A DNA stretch of 64,000 bases, from contig QANY01003900.1 in assembly GCA_003255025.1 (NCBI GenBank), forward strand, positions 1,966,690-2,030,689, in the 5' to 3' direction. Below, piece by piece: positions 52,506 to 64,000 of this stretch. This DNA is from Datisca glomerata. Lineage: Eukaryota; Streptophyta; Magnoliopsida; Cucurbitales; Datiscaceae. Below the pieces are notes generated by a model, which was not told the origin of the DNA, did not search any database, and saw only the letters and a list, made by a program, of their open reading frames with translations. A program made the position numbers and the translations under genes. Position 1 is the stretch's first letter, and every line of letters starts with the position of its first letter.

Positions 52506-55205
52506 CTAAGTATATGAGTCTTTGTGATTTCTTAATATATGTGGTTGTTTCTTTCATGAATCGTCGCCTTTTTTTGGTTTCCTTCATTTTATACATGCGA
52601 AAAAAAGCATTAGGTATTGTCTACGTAAATTTTAGTTTCAGACTATTTTCATTTATAAAAATACCTTCATGGGCCTTTCTTCGATTTGTGGCAAACAAAA
52701 TTCATGTTTATCAGCATCCTACAAAAAAAGTGTGGATGGCATGTAAACTATACGATTGAACATAACAATTATTAATTATATACCTACAATTTATAAGTGT
52801 ATTCGAATTCGCTCTTACCTTATTGCCACCACCCACTGTGTTTCTAGAACCACCTTTTGCGTTTCGAGAATTACCTTCAATATTTCGAGAACCATAGTCC
52901 TCCTTCACAAACAAGATTGAGTATAATTAGCATATAACTACTTTGACTATCTTTCATATTAATTATTTCAAACATGTATAATATCACATTAACACTGAGC
53001 ATAAGGACTTGTTAACTTTATATTGTTGCTGATATGAGTCGGTGGTAATCTTAAAAGGGTATATTATAACTCATATCATATAGATTTGCTAGTGATTGAA
53101 TGACTAAGAAGCCATTATGACTTTTCTACTTTGAAAATTGTTCGGCCTCCTCATCAATAAATCAAATAAACTATCTTATGATGATGTTTCATCCTACCTT
53201 TCATTCGCCGTATTTTTTCCTTTCTTAAATTGTCATGAAAGGTGAATCGATCTTCAATTGTGTCATTAAAATTGGTCTAACAGTAAGCTGTATTTTAGAA
53301 CAAGGTATATGGAACAGTCAACTAAACCAAAGTTTTGACGATAATGACAAAAAATTTATCATTTGAAAGTAAAGTTTAAAAGTAAATACAAATTTATGTA
53401 TTTACAGTCTCTACGCTATGATTTATATTTTACCAAGGGGAAAAAAGATGCTTACGAATCAATAGAATCAACTTCCTTCTTAAGCATGTTCCAAGTACTA
53501 CAGATAAATAAAATGAAACTGAATAAATGATGAAATCGGTATGTGAAATTTGAAACCTTGGTATATTAAAAAAAAAACATTATTTCTATTCAGAACCTTG
53601 CTCACAACTTTGTCTTATACCTAGAAATATTTCAAATGCCAGGAGCTCTTACTAAAACATCGACAATAATTAAGCAAAATATTCATGTAAATAACTTTAT
53701 TCACATTTACTTTTTCACCAATCAATGTGAACATGCAGAAAATATTCATGGTAGGCTCAAAAACAACAAGAAGCAATACATAACAATCTATGAATACATG
53801 TTGACAATAAATATTGATATACTGATGTAGTGTTTCAATAATTTAAAAAGCAATAAGAATAGTTTCCTCTTATGAGTCAAACATCTTCGTTTGAATCTCT
53901 CTTTAACTAGATTGTTCGCTCTCTCTCCAATTGCATATTCTCAAGATTCCATCCTCCAATTGTCTTCAATAGATGTTTTGGGCATTTGTTAAGTTTGGAT
54001 GACTTTATAAGCCCACACAATTCGGGCTAATGTAAAGTCATCGAATCAAACACCCTTTGCAAAAGGGTTATGTAGAACACTTTTCATGCATACAACGGTC
54101 AGATGGTAAGATAATTTGCCGAATGGATATGTCTAAAAAAACTTACATCAATATCGACCATCTTCGTATGGTCCAAATCTATACTTGTTGCAAGTTATTT
54201 CGGAATGATTAGGTTTTTCAAACAAAAAAACTTGGCCAATTTAATATTCATATCTTGATTGTACATTAAAAGAATATAGAAGGCTTTCCCTAGACATCGA
54301 TTTGATATTAAGGAGTGCTTCATCTTAGGTAATGATGCTTTGTGCAACGAAGGATAAGGTCTATAGTTTAGACCTGTTATCAGTGCAAAACCTCTTATCC
54401 AAAATTTGATAAGTATCCTTCAATGTTAAAACATAGGTCATCGCTACTATTATTGAAGCATTGTCTCCTAGCCAAGTGTAAGCATTAAAGGAGGGATTTT
54501 ACCATCTCTATGTTCAGCACATTACCTAAGCAAGAGTGTCTAAATGTTTTCATTGCTTCAGCGATCAACTAACATCTGAGTTGTATAAGTGCTCTAGTTT
54601 GCTGTATAATTGATCTTTTGTTTGCTTTCCAAACTTAGGTTGTAGGAGAAACGGATAATCTTGCATAATTCTAAGCAACAAAATTATGAAAATTTCACAT
54701 GTTTCAGCAACTGATTTTCCTCTATCATCCGTGTTTGTGTTTTCTTTTATTGCCTTTTTCGGCACCTTTATCGCTGTCATTTATACCTCATTGTAAATCT
54801 AACATTTTTTAGAAACACAAATGCATGTTAAAATGATAAAGAAAATAAATTACACTTTAATAAAAAAAATAGAAAACCATGGTATTTGAAGTCACATTAA
54901 GTAAATGTATGCTAATATACTACAAGTACATACATATTAACATATGTACAAAAAATCTAGTAAGTAATAACTAGTATGCAAGCTACAGACACATTAAACA
55001 TATATTGAGAGTTCAATTTCCCCCAAGAACAAAAACAAATTGGGAGTCCTATTTCCCTTTCCACCGTTATTCAATTTTTTTGCAGTATAATTGAGAAGAT
55101 TTTTTAAGAGTAAATTGGTCAATTTTCATGAAAAGTATAATATAAATTTTGAACAAAAAGGACCATAGGGTCTTCTATATCCAACCTCACATTATAGTAC
55201 TCAAA
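52506..55205. other. Unassigned AT-rich stretch between MULE and Copia-5
   Basis: I recognise no gene. On the minus strand 52711-52914 encodes a Gly/Ser/Arg/Asn-rich repeat (GSRN, GNSRN, GGSRN), and the DNA then reads caataag|gtaagag, like a splice donor. The minus-strand 54565-54780 frame (71 codons, starting MTAIKVPKKAIKEN) shows no family I can name, although weak frame-broken continuation runs to about 54100. These could be cargo of the MULE or a lost host gene; the evidence is too thin to decide. Confidence 0.3.
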
Positions 55206-56231
55206 CTACTTAGTGTTAGGATTATGCTCATAGAAGTACTAGAATTTTAATGTACTGATCGAGACATTCAATTTTAATTAATAATAAATAATTTATTATA
55301 TCATATTATGTGTGTTACATTCTTATAGAATATCCAGAAGTATAATAGTATTTGATTTATAGGTCTTATGAAATTCGACTCATGGGAACTAACCAATAGT
55401 ATTTTATGACTTGAAATGTTTACTGTTCATAGTCTAGTGAAATTAGACGCTTTACTAAGATAAATTACAATGTATTAACTATGTTATTTAGAATGACTTA
55501 CCTTAGTAACTTGATACAATACCTGGTTAATGTGCTAATGCATTTGAAATGCATAGAATGGACTAATGAGTTTAGTTTAGTATGATTACATAAATGCATC
55601 ATACTAAACTAAGCTATCAGTATCTCTAATGGATCATTAGATATTTGAAAATTTTACTTGAGACATCAAGTATAAAAATTATTGTGGTTGATTAATAGAA
55701 TGAGATTTGAAGCTTAAAGAAGAAGAGGTGTATATATTAGATAGATAGTATTTTATCTAATTATACACAGCATTATATTATGGAGGGGTAATACATTATG
55801 AATAATTCGAATAATAAAAAAATATGAATGTAGTGCAATTACAATTTTCAAGTGGAATAAATTATAATTAATAATTAATAAATCTTATCATGGGCTTTGT
55901 CCTTAGAGTTTATTAACTATTTAGCCATGAGTACTTTGATCATTATGGTCCCGAGCTAGTCTATAGCTTATAGGTATTGTCATAGCGGTAATAAATAGAT
56001 TTGGCAGGAATATCTAGTGGTCAACCAAGTCGGCCCTAATTCTAGTGATAAAATTAATTTAATTAGTTTTAACTAAGAGATAAGTTTTAGTTAATCTCAT
56101 CCATTGGATTTTAGTTAATTTTAGCCATTGGATTTTACTATAAGTTTATCTATTTCATTCTAGCTTAAATAAGATTGATTAATAATTAAATTTTAAGGTC
56201 GGAAAAGTTTTTCGCTACGCCAATCCCTTCA
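55206..56231 (+). repeat. Copia-5 5' LTR
   Basis: It starts TGTTAGGATTATGCTC and ends CCCTTCA, directly before the PBS. It aligns with 61527-62660 through blocks such as acctggYtaatgtgctaRtgcatttg (left near 55522) and aagtattgtcRtagcggtaataa (left near 55973). Confidence 0.8.
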
Positions 56232-56247
56232 ATCGGTGTTAGAGCCT
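56232..56247 (+). other. Copia-5 primer-binding site
   Basis: The bases atcggtgttagagcct follow the LTR end and closely resemble the initiator-Met tRNA site TTGGTATCAGAGCCT of plant copia elements. Confidence 0.75.
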
Positions 56248-57863
56248 CGTTCTAGATATATTTATGAGATATATATTGTTATCACAAATACCCTATGGAT
56301 TATTATGTTTGTAGAAACTTAACTCATTTTTACAGGATTATTTTGATTTTATCTCCCTCTCATAACCAAACTGATTTTACGTGTCATTTTTTGTTGATTA
56401 AGTAATTAGATGGACAATCTATGAAGCGATTTCTTTTTTCCCTTTATGTTCGTAATTTTTTCATACGTTCTTGTAAACCTTCCTTGAGAAGTTTAGGGTT
56501 TGTATGATGTAAGTATTTGAACCGGGTGGAGATTGAATCGATGTGAAAAAAGGAAATCAGAGAATGGAAGAGACCATGTGCGTCACAACAGGTGGCTCCA
56601 CCACTCATGGTGAGCAACGTGCTACGACGGACGCTCTACGTCGCAGTGCCCAAGCGGCAGTTGGCTACGAGTCTAGGTCATCGGTGGCGGATGACCTTCG
56701 AATGGTGGCAATGAGTGACGGACAAGGTGACCGGTGGTGAGGTCGATGGTGGCAACTAGTAGTAGATGGTGTAGTGCCTAGGGATTATATCTCAGCCTAT
56801 TTTTAAGATCAATATTTTGATTTTTGAATTAAGATAGAATTAGGGTTATGCAAGACTAGGTTTACTTTAAATATTTATCTTTTACACCATGTTGTTTTGT
56901 TTATTATGTTTTATATCCAACATGCTTAGATAGTTTTATTTTATGCAAATCACAGTTAGATACCATCTGGTTTTAGGTTTCTAAAATAATAAACATTTAT
57001 CATTGTGTAATTAAGATAAAATTAAGCATAATTGATTAGGAGAATAAAATGGTTACCCTAGAAGTATGTTATTAAGTTTACTTAAAATGTAATTTTTTTT
57101 GTTTTTAATAATCTTGCTAGATATTTAATTTACCTCTATTTAAATTGTCAGAATATTAGAAATAAGATAAAATTTTACTAACTTGAATAATATACTAATT
57201 GAGTATGCTTGTATAATCAGAGTATGTTGCTAAAGATTAGGTTCTCTAATTATCTAATATGACTTAGAAACCTACAAAAATATAAATTTATGTAATTTCA
57301 AAAATCAAGTGGGAGCATGATTCTTAATCGAAACCCACAGAGTCTATTAGTAGATCATAGTAAGGTGTTAGAGTACATTGTCTCCAATCTTGGAAGGTCT
57401 CTAAAGGGTAGCATCCAAAGAATTAGATAATACAAGTATGGTCTTTGTAATAATCACCTTGATAAGTGAATAAATGGGAATGACCTGCCTATGCAAGAAT
57501 TGTCCATTTGTCACAAGTCTAAGGCTGAAATAATGGTATACACTTAATTTATTTTTGTAGCATCTCATCTAAGCAGTTCGTATTACTTATTTCGAGAGAC
57601 TGAAGCATAACGTTAGTTAATTACTAGGTATTATACCAGATTGGTAGGATTACAAGATATTAATATCATATTAATAATTAATTAGATTAGACTATCATAC
57701 CTAACTTTTAAATATACATTTTTCCAATGCGTGCATATGATCATGAGAGTTTGGATACCATTGCGTACATTCTATGTTTATTTTTGAGTTTTTATTTTCA
57801 TATCATAATGTATGATGAAATTATAGTGTACATGTAATTATTGATATTTTTTATTATTTTTAA
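56248..57863 (+). other. Copia-5 untranslated leader
   Basis: This non-coding leader of ~1.6 kb has a GC-rich island at about 56560-56760 (repeated GGTGG and ACGACGG-like runs), as in Copia-2 and Copia-3. The 65-codon open frame at 56543-56740 lies in the island, has no recognisable motif, and is judged fortuitous. The rest is AT-rich. Confidence 0.6.
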
Positions 57864-58560
57864 ATGTCATCTATGAGCCCACTTGCATCAATACTGAAAG
57901 AAAATAAACTTGATGGCACAAACTATGTTAACTGGATATGTAACCTAGATATTACCTTATCTATTGAGAGATTAAAATAAGCTCTTGTGGAGCCTTGTCC
58001 TTCAGCTCCTAATGAAAAGTCCTCAAAGGAGGAGAGCGAAGAATATTCCATGTGGAATAGGACAGATGAGTTGGCATGTGGCTACTTACTGGCCACTGTG
58101 ACTGATGCAACAACATCATCAGCCCATGTCCACAATTGAGGATGTTTTGCATGACCTTCTGGAGATGTTTGGAAACTAGAGGTTGTCGGCTACACTGAAA
58201 ACCATGAAAGCTCTCATAAATGCTAAGGTGAAGCCAGGAACTCATGTTAGAGTTCATCTACTGAATAGTTTAAGATCAATTATGGCATGAATAAGCATGA
58301 ATGAACTTTGATCGAGATGATGAGACGACTCCAGATGGCAAAGAATATACTGAAGATCCCACCTAATGTGAATATGAAGCAACATTCTACTTCTCTTGGG
58401 CCTAAGACTAAGCACAAGAAGATGAAATAAAAGAAGGTTTCTGAGCAAGGGAATTCAAGAAAAAGGGAAAGAGCATGGATAAGAGCAAGTGTTTCCATTG
58501 CAGTAAGACTCATCACTAAAAAGCAAACTATGTGGCTTTCCTAATAAAGAAGAACAAAAG
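57864..58560 (+). pseudogene. Copia-5 gag, degenerate
   Basis: The ATG at 57864 opens MSSMSPLASILKENKLDGTN, then YVNWICNLDITLS, the conserved gag start, and ALVEPCPSAPNEK after a stop. The capsid middle is heavily frameshifted. A zinc knuckle near 58486-58530 reads KCFHCSKTHH, stop, KANYV: the last Cys is Tyr. Minus-strand open frames at 58009-58516 are antisense shadows of this region. Confidence 0.83.
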
Positions 58561-58599
58561 TTACGAGGTTTATTTATATCATTGATTCATGTTTAGTTG

Positions 58600-59770
58600 G
58601 TGATTCTATCGGATCTTGGTTTGTAGATTCTACAACCATTAATCACATATGCAATTCTAGTTGTCTAGAATGGCGTTCACTCTTTACTTTGATGATTTTA
58701 GGAGTATTATTTTGTTAGACTGCCTTTATACACTGATACAAAGAAACTTAATTTCCTTTTAATTTTTCAATAATTGACCATTAAAAGAAATAAGAGTTTC
58801 ATTTGTTCTGGCGCAAAGGTTGATGATTTGTATCTTATTACTTTAAAAGATTGATGTTGCATGACACTGAAATAGATAATAATTCATAAAGTACACCTAA
58901 AAGAAGATGTTTCTCAAGCTTATGAAACCTATATGTGGCACTTAGTTCTAGGTCATATTAATTTAAATAAGATCCAAGACTAGTAAGAGATGAACCTCTT
59001 AGCTCTTTGAGCATAGAGCTTTAACTAATCTGCGAAGGTAAGATGACCAAGAGCCCTTTTAAGGTAAAAGGACATAGAGCTTTAGAGCCATTTCAATCAA
59101 TGCCTACTGAGTTATGTGGAACAATGAATGTCCAAGCTAGAGATGGCTATAATTGTTTTGAGACTCTCATAGATAATTACTCTACATACATCTACATCTA
59201 TTTAATTCATTGAAAATCTAAAACTTTTGAGAAACTCCAATGTTTTAGAGTGGAAGTCGATGATGCATTAGATAGAAAGATTAGATGTCATCAATTAGAT
59301 TGAAGAGGCGAATATTTATTGTGACATTCATAGACTATTTAGTTGAAAATGGGACTTTATCCCAACTCACCACAATGAGGACTTCCTAGCTAACTATTGT
59401 ATGTGAGATGAGAAATATAACTCTGTTAAACATGGTGACATCCATGTTGAGGTACTCTGCTCTTCCTGTTTCTTTTTGGGGATATGGCTTGGAAACATTT
59501 GCTTACACTATTAATCTATTACATGCTAAAGGTGTCCCTAGGACCCCACTGGAGTTATGGGATGGACGTAAACCTAGTTTGTGCTATATCCATATTTGGG
59601 GATGTCCAGCACACGTGCTAAGGGAGAATGCTGCTAAATTGAAACATAAATAAAAAGTATGTTTTTTCCTTTGGTATGCATAAGGAACAAGAGGATTCTT
59701 ATTTTATAGTTCTTAGTTTTAGAAAGTATTTAGTAGCACAAATGTTATCTTCTTAGAAGATGACTATATT
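58600..59770 (+). pseudogene. Copia-5 protease and integrase, degenerate
   Basis: Protease remnant SWFVDSTTINHICNS (about 58614-58660) has DSTT in place of DSGA. The pre-integrase zinc region reads YMWHLVLGHINLNKIQD (58930-58980). The integrase core is badly broken around 59090-59390. An open stretch at 59408-59653 then reads MVTSMLRYSALPVSFWGYGL, TPLELWDGRKPSLCY and WGCPAHVLRENAAKLKHK, the conserved end of copia integrase. SSTNVIFLEDDYI follows in another frame. Confidence 0.85.
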
Positions 59771-60059
59771 ACGAACTTCAAGTCTAGGAGTAGCATTGCT
59801 TCAAAAGAGCTACAATTCTGACATTGGCGTGTAAGATCACTCAGAAGATTCTAGAGAAACTATGGAGAAAGTATTTGATAGAGAGAACGAAAATGAAATA
59901 CTTCCTAGTACTATAGTCACGTTGTAGTGGAAGGGAATCATATCCACCGGAGAGGTACATTTTCTTGGAAGAGACTTTTGAGTCTGTCTCGGATGAACAT
60001 GACTTAGATCCCTGCAATAATAGTGAGGCTATATGGAAGATGTTGATGTAAATCATTGG

Positions 60060-61526
60060 CAAAAAATGATGGAACCTAAAATAGACTCAATGTACTCCAA
60101 TGGAGTATGAGAGCTTGTACAAGCTCCTGAGGGGGTAAAGCCCATTAGTTGCAAGTGAATTTACGAGCAGAAGCAAGGTATAAACAGGAAGGTGGAAACC
60201 TTTCAAAACTAGGTTTGTTGCGAAAGGTTATACTCAAAATGAGAGAATCGATTATGAGTTTGCAATTGCTAGTTCTAAAGATTTTTTATTGGCGACCACG
60301 GCAATTGCTCCTACTTTTTACTGTTGGCCATGCTTAAGTCTATACAAATATTCTTGTCCATTGCAGCTCATTTCAATTTTTAGATTTGTAAAATTTATAT
60401 CGAGACTATATTTATAAATGGAAATCTTGAAGAGAAAATCTGTCTCATCCTGAGGATTTCACCGTAAAAGGCCATGAAAATTGGTTTGCAAGTTAAATGT
60501 GTCTATTTAAGGACATAAGAAGGTATCAAGCTCATGGAACATCAAGTTTGATTAAACAATCAAGTCTTTTTATTTTGATGAAAGTCCTGATGAACTGTCT
60601 TTATAAGAAAAATGAAGGAAACATAATAGTTTTCTTGATTCTTTGAGTAGATGACATTCTACTTATTGAGAATTATGTAGGGATAATGTCAAACTTTAAG
60701 TTGTGGCTATCGAATAAGTTTGTAGAAGGAATTAGAAGAAGCATACATATTTTGAGGATCAAGGTCAATTGTGATTAAGGATCTAGAAGAATATGCTTAT
60801 CCAAATCTACGTATATAGATAAGATTTTGGAGAGGTTCGCAATGCAGGATTCCAAGAAAGGTCAGGTGGTTTTCAGGCATGGAATTATCCATATAGATAT
60901 CAGTGTCCTCTAATGTAAGATGAGATAGATAGCATGAAGATGATTTCATAAGCTTCTGTTGTAGGAAGTCTTATGTATACAATGATGTGCTCTATACTAA
61001 TTATTTGTTTCGTAATAGGCATGTCAACAGATATCAATCAAATCCAGGCATGGAACACTGAGTAGCATTGAAGCATATACTCAAGTATATTAAGAGAACA
61101 AGGGATTATATACTTGTTTACCTTAGTGAGAGTCTCGTACCAATTGGTTATACGGATTTAGATTTTCAATTAGACGATGTGTTTACTCTAGGAGGAGGAG
61201 CGGTTAGTTGGAGGAGTGCAAAATAGAATTTTTTTTGCGGACTCCTCCATAGAAGTTGAATATTACCTGCTTCGGAAGTGGAAAAAAAGCTTTCTAGCTA
61301 TGAAAGCTCCTAGAAAAGTTAGAGATTGACACAATTGATAGAATCTCGATCACAATTATTTGTGATAACATAGGTACAATCATACAATCTAAAGATCCTT
61401 AAAATGATTGAGGAGGAAATAAATCAAGCAAAAGTATCATCTCATTTGGGAGATCATATAGCGTGGAAAAGTAGTTATCTCTAAGATAGCTTCGGTGGAG
61501 CACCTAGCAGACTCGTCTACTATTTC
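60060..61526 (+). pseudogene. Copia-5 RT and RNase H, degenerate
   Basis: RT begins near 60068 with MEPKIDSMYSNGV and LVQAPEGVKPISCK. NLEEKICL (about 60424) follows. The catalytic motif reads stop-VDDILLIEN near 60640-60680, Tyr of YVDD having become a stop. Later blocks are NRYQSNPGMEH, then VALKHILKYIKRTRDYILVYL (61020-61125), and GYTDLDFQLDDVFTLGGGAVSW (61145-61213), where about nine residues usual in RNase H are missing. The C-terminal end runs directly into the LTR-like sequence at 61527. Confidence 0.85.
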
Positions 61527-62660
61527 TAATTAATAGTAAATAGTTTATTCCCATATTATGTATTTTACATTCTTATAAAGGTTCGCAAGCATAATAATAC
61601 TTGGTTTATGAGTCCTATGGAGTTTGACTCATGAGAAAAAGGTATTTAACCAAGAGTTTTGTATAACTTGAAAAGTCTATTATTAACAATCTAGTGATAC
61701 TAGCCACTTTACTAAGATCGACTATAGTGTATTAAATCTATTAGTTACTAGGTGGAATACCTGGCTAATGTGCTAGTGCATTTGGAATGCATTGCATGAA
61801 CTAATAATGAGTTTGATTTTTAGTGAAAGCAATATCTTTAGAAAATCATAATACATTGATATTATACTATGAGTGCTGTTAATCTTGAGAGATTTATGAA
61901 CTCATATTTAATTGTTAACTTGTTTGGATATACTATGATTGAGATTTTATGAGTTAATACATATGTAGGTTGCATGACTAGATTGTTAGATAGTGAGAAT
62001 GCATAAATTCTCAATAGTAGAGTCCATTGACACTCTTAAGTAAGGGACATAGTACCTCTTAACAAAATTTGTTTATGGGATCATAGTAAACTCAACGCTT
62101 AGTATTTTTAATAGATTATTAGAGATTTTATAATTTTACTTGAGGCATCAAGTATGAAAATTATCATGGTTCAAAAGTAGAAAGAGATTGAGAATTTAAG
62201 AAACAAGAGGTGTATACATTAATTAGATAGTACTTTATCTAATTATACATGGTGTTATATTATGGAGGTAACACATAATGAGTAATAGGTCGAGGATGTC
62301 GAGTATTATAAAATGGAGTTCAAGTATAATTTTATGGTGGAATAAGTTGTAATTAATAATTAATAAATTTGATCATGGGCTTGATCAATAGAGTTTATTA
62401 ATTATTTAGCTATGAGAATTTGTATCCTTATAGTCCTTGTGCTAGGCTATGGGTTATAAGTATTGTCGTAGCGGTAATAAATAGATACGGCATAGTGGAT
62501 ACTTAGTGGTCAACCATGTCGGTCCTAATTTTAGTGATAAAAATTATTAATTAAAATTTTTATTAGTTTTAATTCAATGATAATTCTCAATTAATCCTAG
62601 CCATTAGAATTTACTACAAATATGAGGCTTCTCTCAAGAATATAAGCTAAGCCTAATTGA
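61527..62660 (+). repeat. Copia-5 3' LTR, 5' end missing
   Basis: It aligns with the 5' LTR from its base ~66 onward (tttctaattaatagtaaatag), so the first ~65 bases and the polypurine tract appear deleted. Similarity continues through the gtcgtagcggtaataaatag block near 62463 and fades near 62660. Confidence 0.75.
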
Positions 62661-64000
62661 TGTCGTTAGTGAGAGGAGAAAACCTTATGGAGACTAATCT
62701 TCTCTCTAGTGGAAACCTGAAAGGAACGAACAATTACATTTTTCTTCTAAGTGTCCAGACACGGTGGTCGGTTGACAATAGCGAGGAAGATCATGAGGTA
62801 TCAATACATGGTGTTTGATGCAAATGCATGATAGTCTATGCTTCACAGTAGTAGTAATTTGCGGCGGCTAGCGGTAGCAAATGACAGCATGAGGATGGTT
62901 TAGGGGGCAACTTGCTTCTTCATTATATACGTCCTACAAGTATTACTGTTCCAGCTATTAATCCTTTCTATAACAATAGCCATTGTCTTTTTCTTACTCG
63001 TCCTTAAGTTCTAATTCTACGGGTGAGACTTAGTCCATATCAGTAACAAACATTCCAACCTAGACAGACAATCCAATTTGACTAAGAACATAGATTAGAA
63101 AAAAAATTGAACAAACAAAAAATCATAATTTCGATAGGAAAAAGATGGTCATCACATATTGGTGTTGACTACATGCATAATTAATTTCTGGTATTCTTTT
63201 ATACATCCATTAAATCATTTGTCAGATCTGTTGACTACGCAAGCTGACTCACAACCCAAAACTTAAACCACTCTCGGAGCTATAAAATCAATGTTGGGAG
63301 TATGTAAAATAAAATTGAAAGCAAATAGATCTCTCAATGAAATATTAGCATTGTGCATTACATATCAGCCACAGACACCCAACCTGTGCAGATCAAACAA
63401 ATAAACAAATAAGTATAGAAAGAGAATATCACTCGTAAATCCACATCAATGAAACTAAAAACTGAACAAATAAAAATCAGAAACTATCATTCGTAATTAT
63501 TGGATAGAGTCACAAATGTACAAATAAATATCACCTGTAATTGTTGAATCGAGTCACAAATGTATAGATAAATATTAATATTGGTCAGGTTTTTGTTGTA
63601 AGCCTCTAAAACAAGTCTTACGCTTGAAGACTTACAGCAAAAACTCGAATCGGTGTAGATGCTTTATAAGACATCTCAGTAGAGTGAGAATATAATTTCT
63701 TTCAAAGGTACCTTTCAAGAACCATTAGGCCTCACAATTTTTTTTGTTTAACTTCATTCATTCATCAAATTTAAATACTGAAAAAATTTATGACAATAAA
63801 TACAATATGACTCTTCAGTCTTTGAAAAGTAAATATAGAGTGCGATCTGAATTTCAAGTGAGATGATATGTTCAGTAGATCCCCTCCATTGACTCAGATC
63901 TCAACGGCTTCAATCTGCTGAACAAGCGAACATGTATAAAAGTTTTGATGTGATGTGTTTTATTTATTATTTATATCTATTGAATAAGATGTGCGTATAT
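62661..64000. other. Non-coding stretch at window end
   Basis: No gene or recognisable element is seen. A two-unit tandem repeat (about 44 bases each, sharing agtcacaaatgta) lies at 63493-63579, and a hairpin at 63589-63644. The start (62750-62890) is richer in G and C and may belong to Copia-5. Confidence 0.4.
63589..63644. repeat. Inverted repeat (hairpin)
   Basis: Arms of 14 bases (63589-63602 and 63631-63644) are complementary at 13 positions; the remaining pair would be G-U in plus-strand RNA. The loop holds an alternative small stem, aagtctt and aagactt. It is not followed by a T run and has no assigned role. Confidence 0.55.

Larger units (their letters stand above)
55206..62660 (+). 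mobile_element. Copia-5, Ty1/copia element
   Basis: A plus-strand copia element separate from the main nest, with two related LTRs, a PBS and gag-pol in copia order. It belongs to a different family from Copia-1 to -4. Its pol is very decayed. The right end is uncertain because LTR similarity fades near 62660, and no TSD was found. Sequence at about 62750-62890 (tgtccagacacggtgg, gcggcggctagcgg) may be further LTR or leader that the left copy lost. Confidence 0.8.

Noticed and set aside
54565..54780. Naming this fragment as a known plant gene
   Set aside because: No motif specific enough to name a family was seen.
58009..58516. Overlapping minus-strand open frames
   Set aside because: They are antisense to Copia-5 gag, which starts with the conserved family N-terminus on the plus strand.
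1..64000. Endogenous pararetrovirus (caulimovirid) sequences
   Set aside because: All RT-containing stretches sit in copia or gypsy order with integrases and LTRs; no movement-protein or coat-protein motifs were seen.
1..64000. CRISPR arrays, operons or bacterial genes
   Set aside because: No regularly spaced repeats with unique spacers; all features are of plant transposon type.

Overview
The window is plant nuclear DNA, probably from an AT-rich flowering plant. The evidence is wall-to-wall, heavily decayed plant-type transposable elements: Ty1/copia, Athila/Tat-like Ty3/gypsy, a LINE, a MULE and MITEs. I recognise no host gene, tRNA, rRNA or CRISPR array. Nearly every coding trace is a pseudogene with stops and frameshifts. 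Family assignments rest on reading the translated motifs, not on database searches.

The first ~49 kb is one nest of elements inside elements. The oldest host is a gypsy element (Gypsy-1, + strand), now in four pieces: 1-3485, 21392-23942, 46485-46918 and 48811 to about 49170. Copia-1 (- strand, 3486-21391) sits in its reverse-transcriptase (RT) region and is itself split by Copia-2 (+ strand, 7485-16131). Copia-3 (+ strand, from 23943) sits in the Gypsy-1 3' untranslated region. It is split twice: by Copia-4 (- strand, 31278-40185) in its RNase H region, and by Gypsy-2 (- strand, 40577-46456), a gag-protease-only element, in its 3' LTR. Copia-4 carries a hAT-type MITE (36214-37184) and Gypsy-2 carries a small MITE (43014-43171). 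A 5'-truncated LINE (46919-48810) lies in the last part of Gypsy-1. Most junctions are supported by a short target-site duplication (TSD) and by the host reading frame or sequence resuming across the insertion.

Right of the nest, 50340-52505 holds a decayed Mutator-like (MULE) transposase with a zinc-cluster N-terminus, DDE-type core and SWIM finger. Then comes a mostly unassigned AT-rich stretch (52506-55205), and a separate decayed copia element (Copia-5, + strand, about 55206-62660) with both LTRs, a primer-binding site (PBS) and gag-pol remains. The last 1.3 kb has no gene, only small repeats and a hairpin.

I find no new biological system. The best leads are the order of nesting, a micro-inversion inside Copia-2 RT, an in-frame loss of the Copia-2 zinc knuckle, paired tRNA-like modules in the hAT MITE arms, G-box palindromes in the copia LTRs, and the gag-only Gypsy-2.
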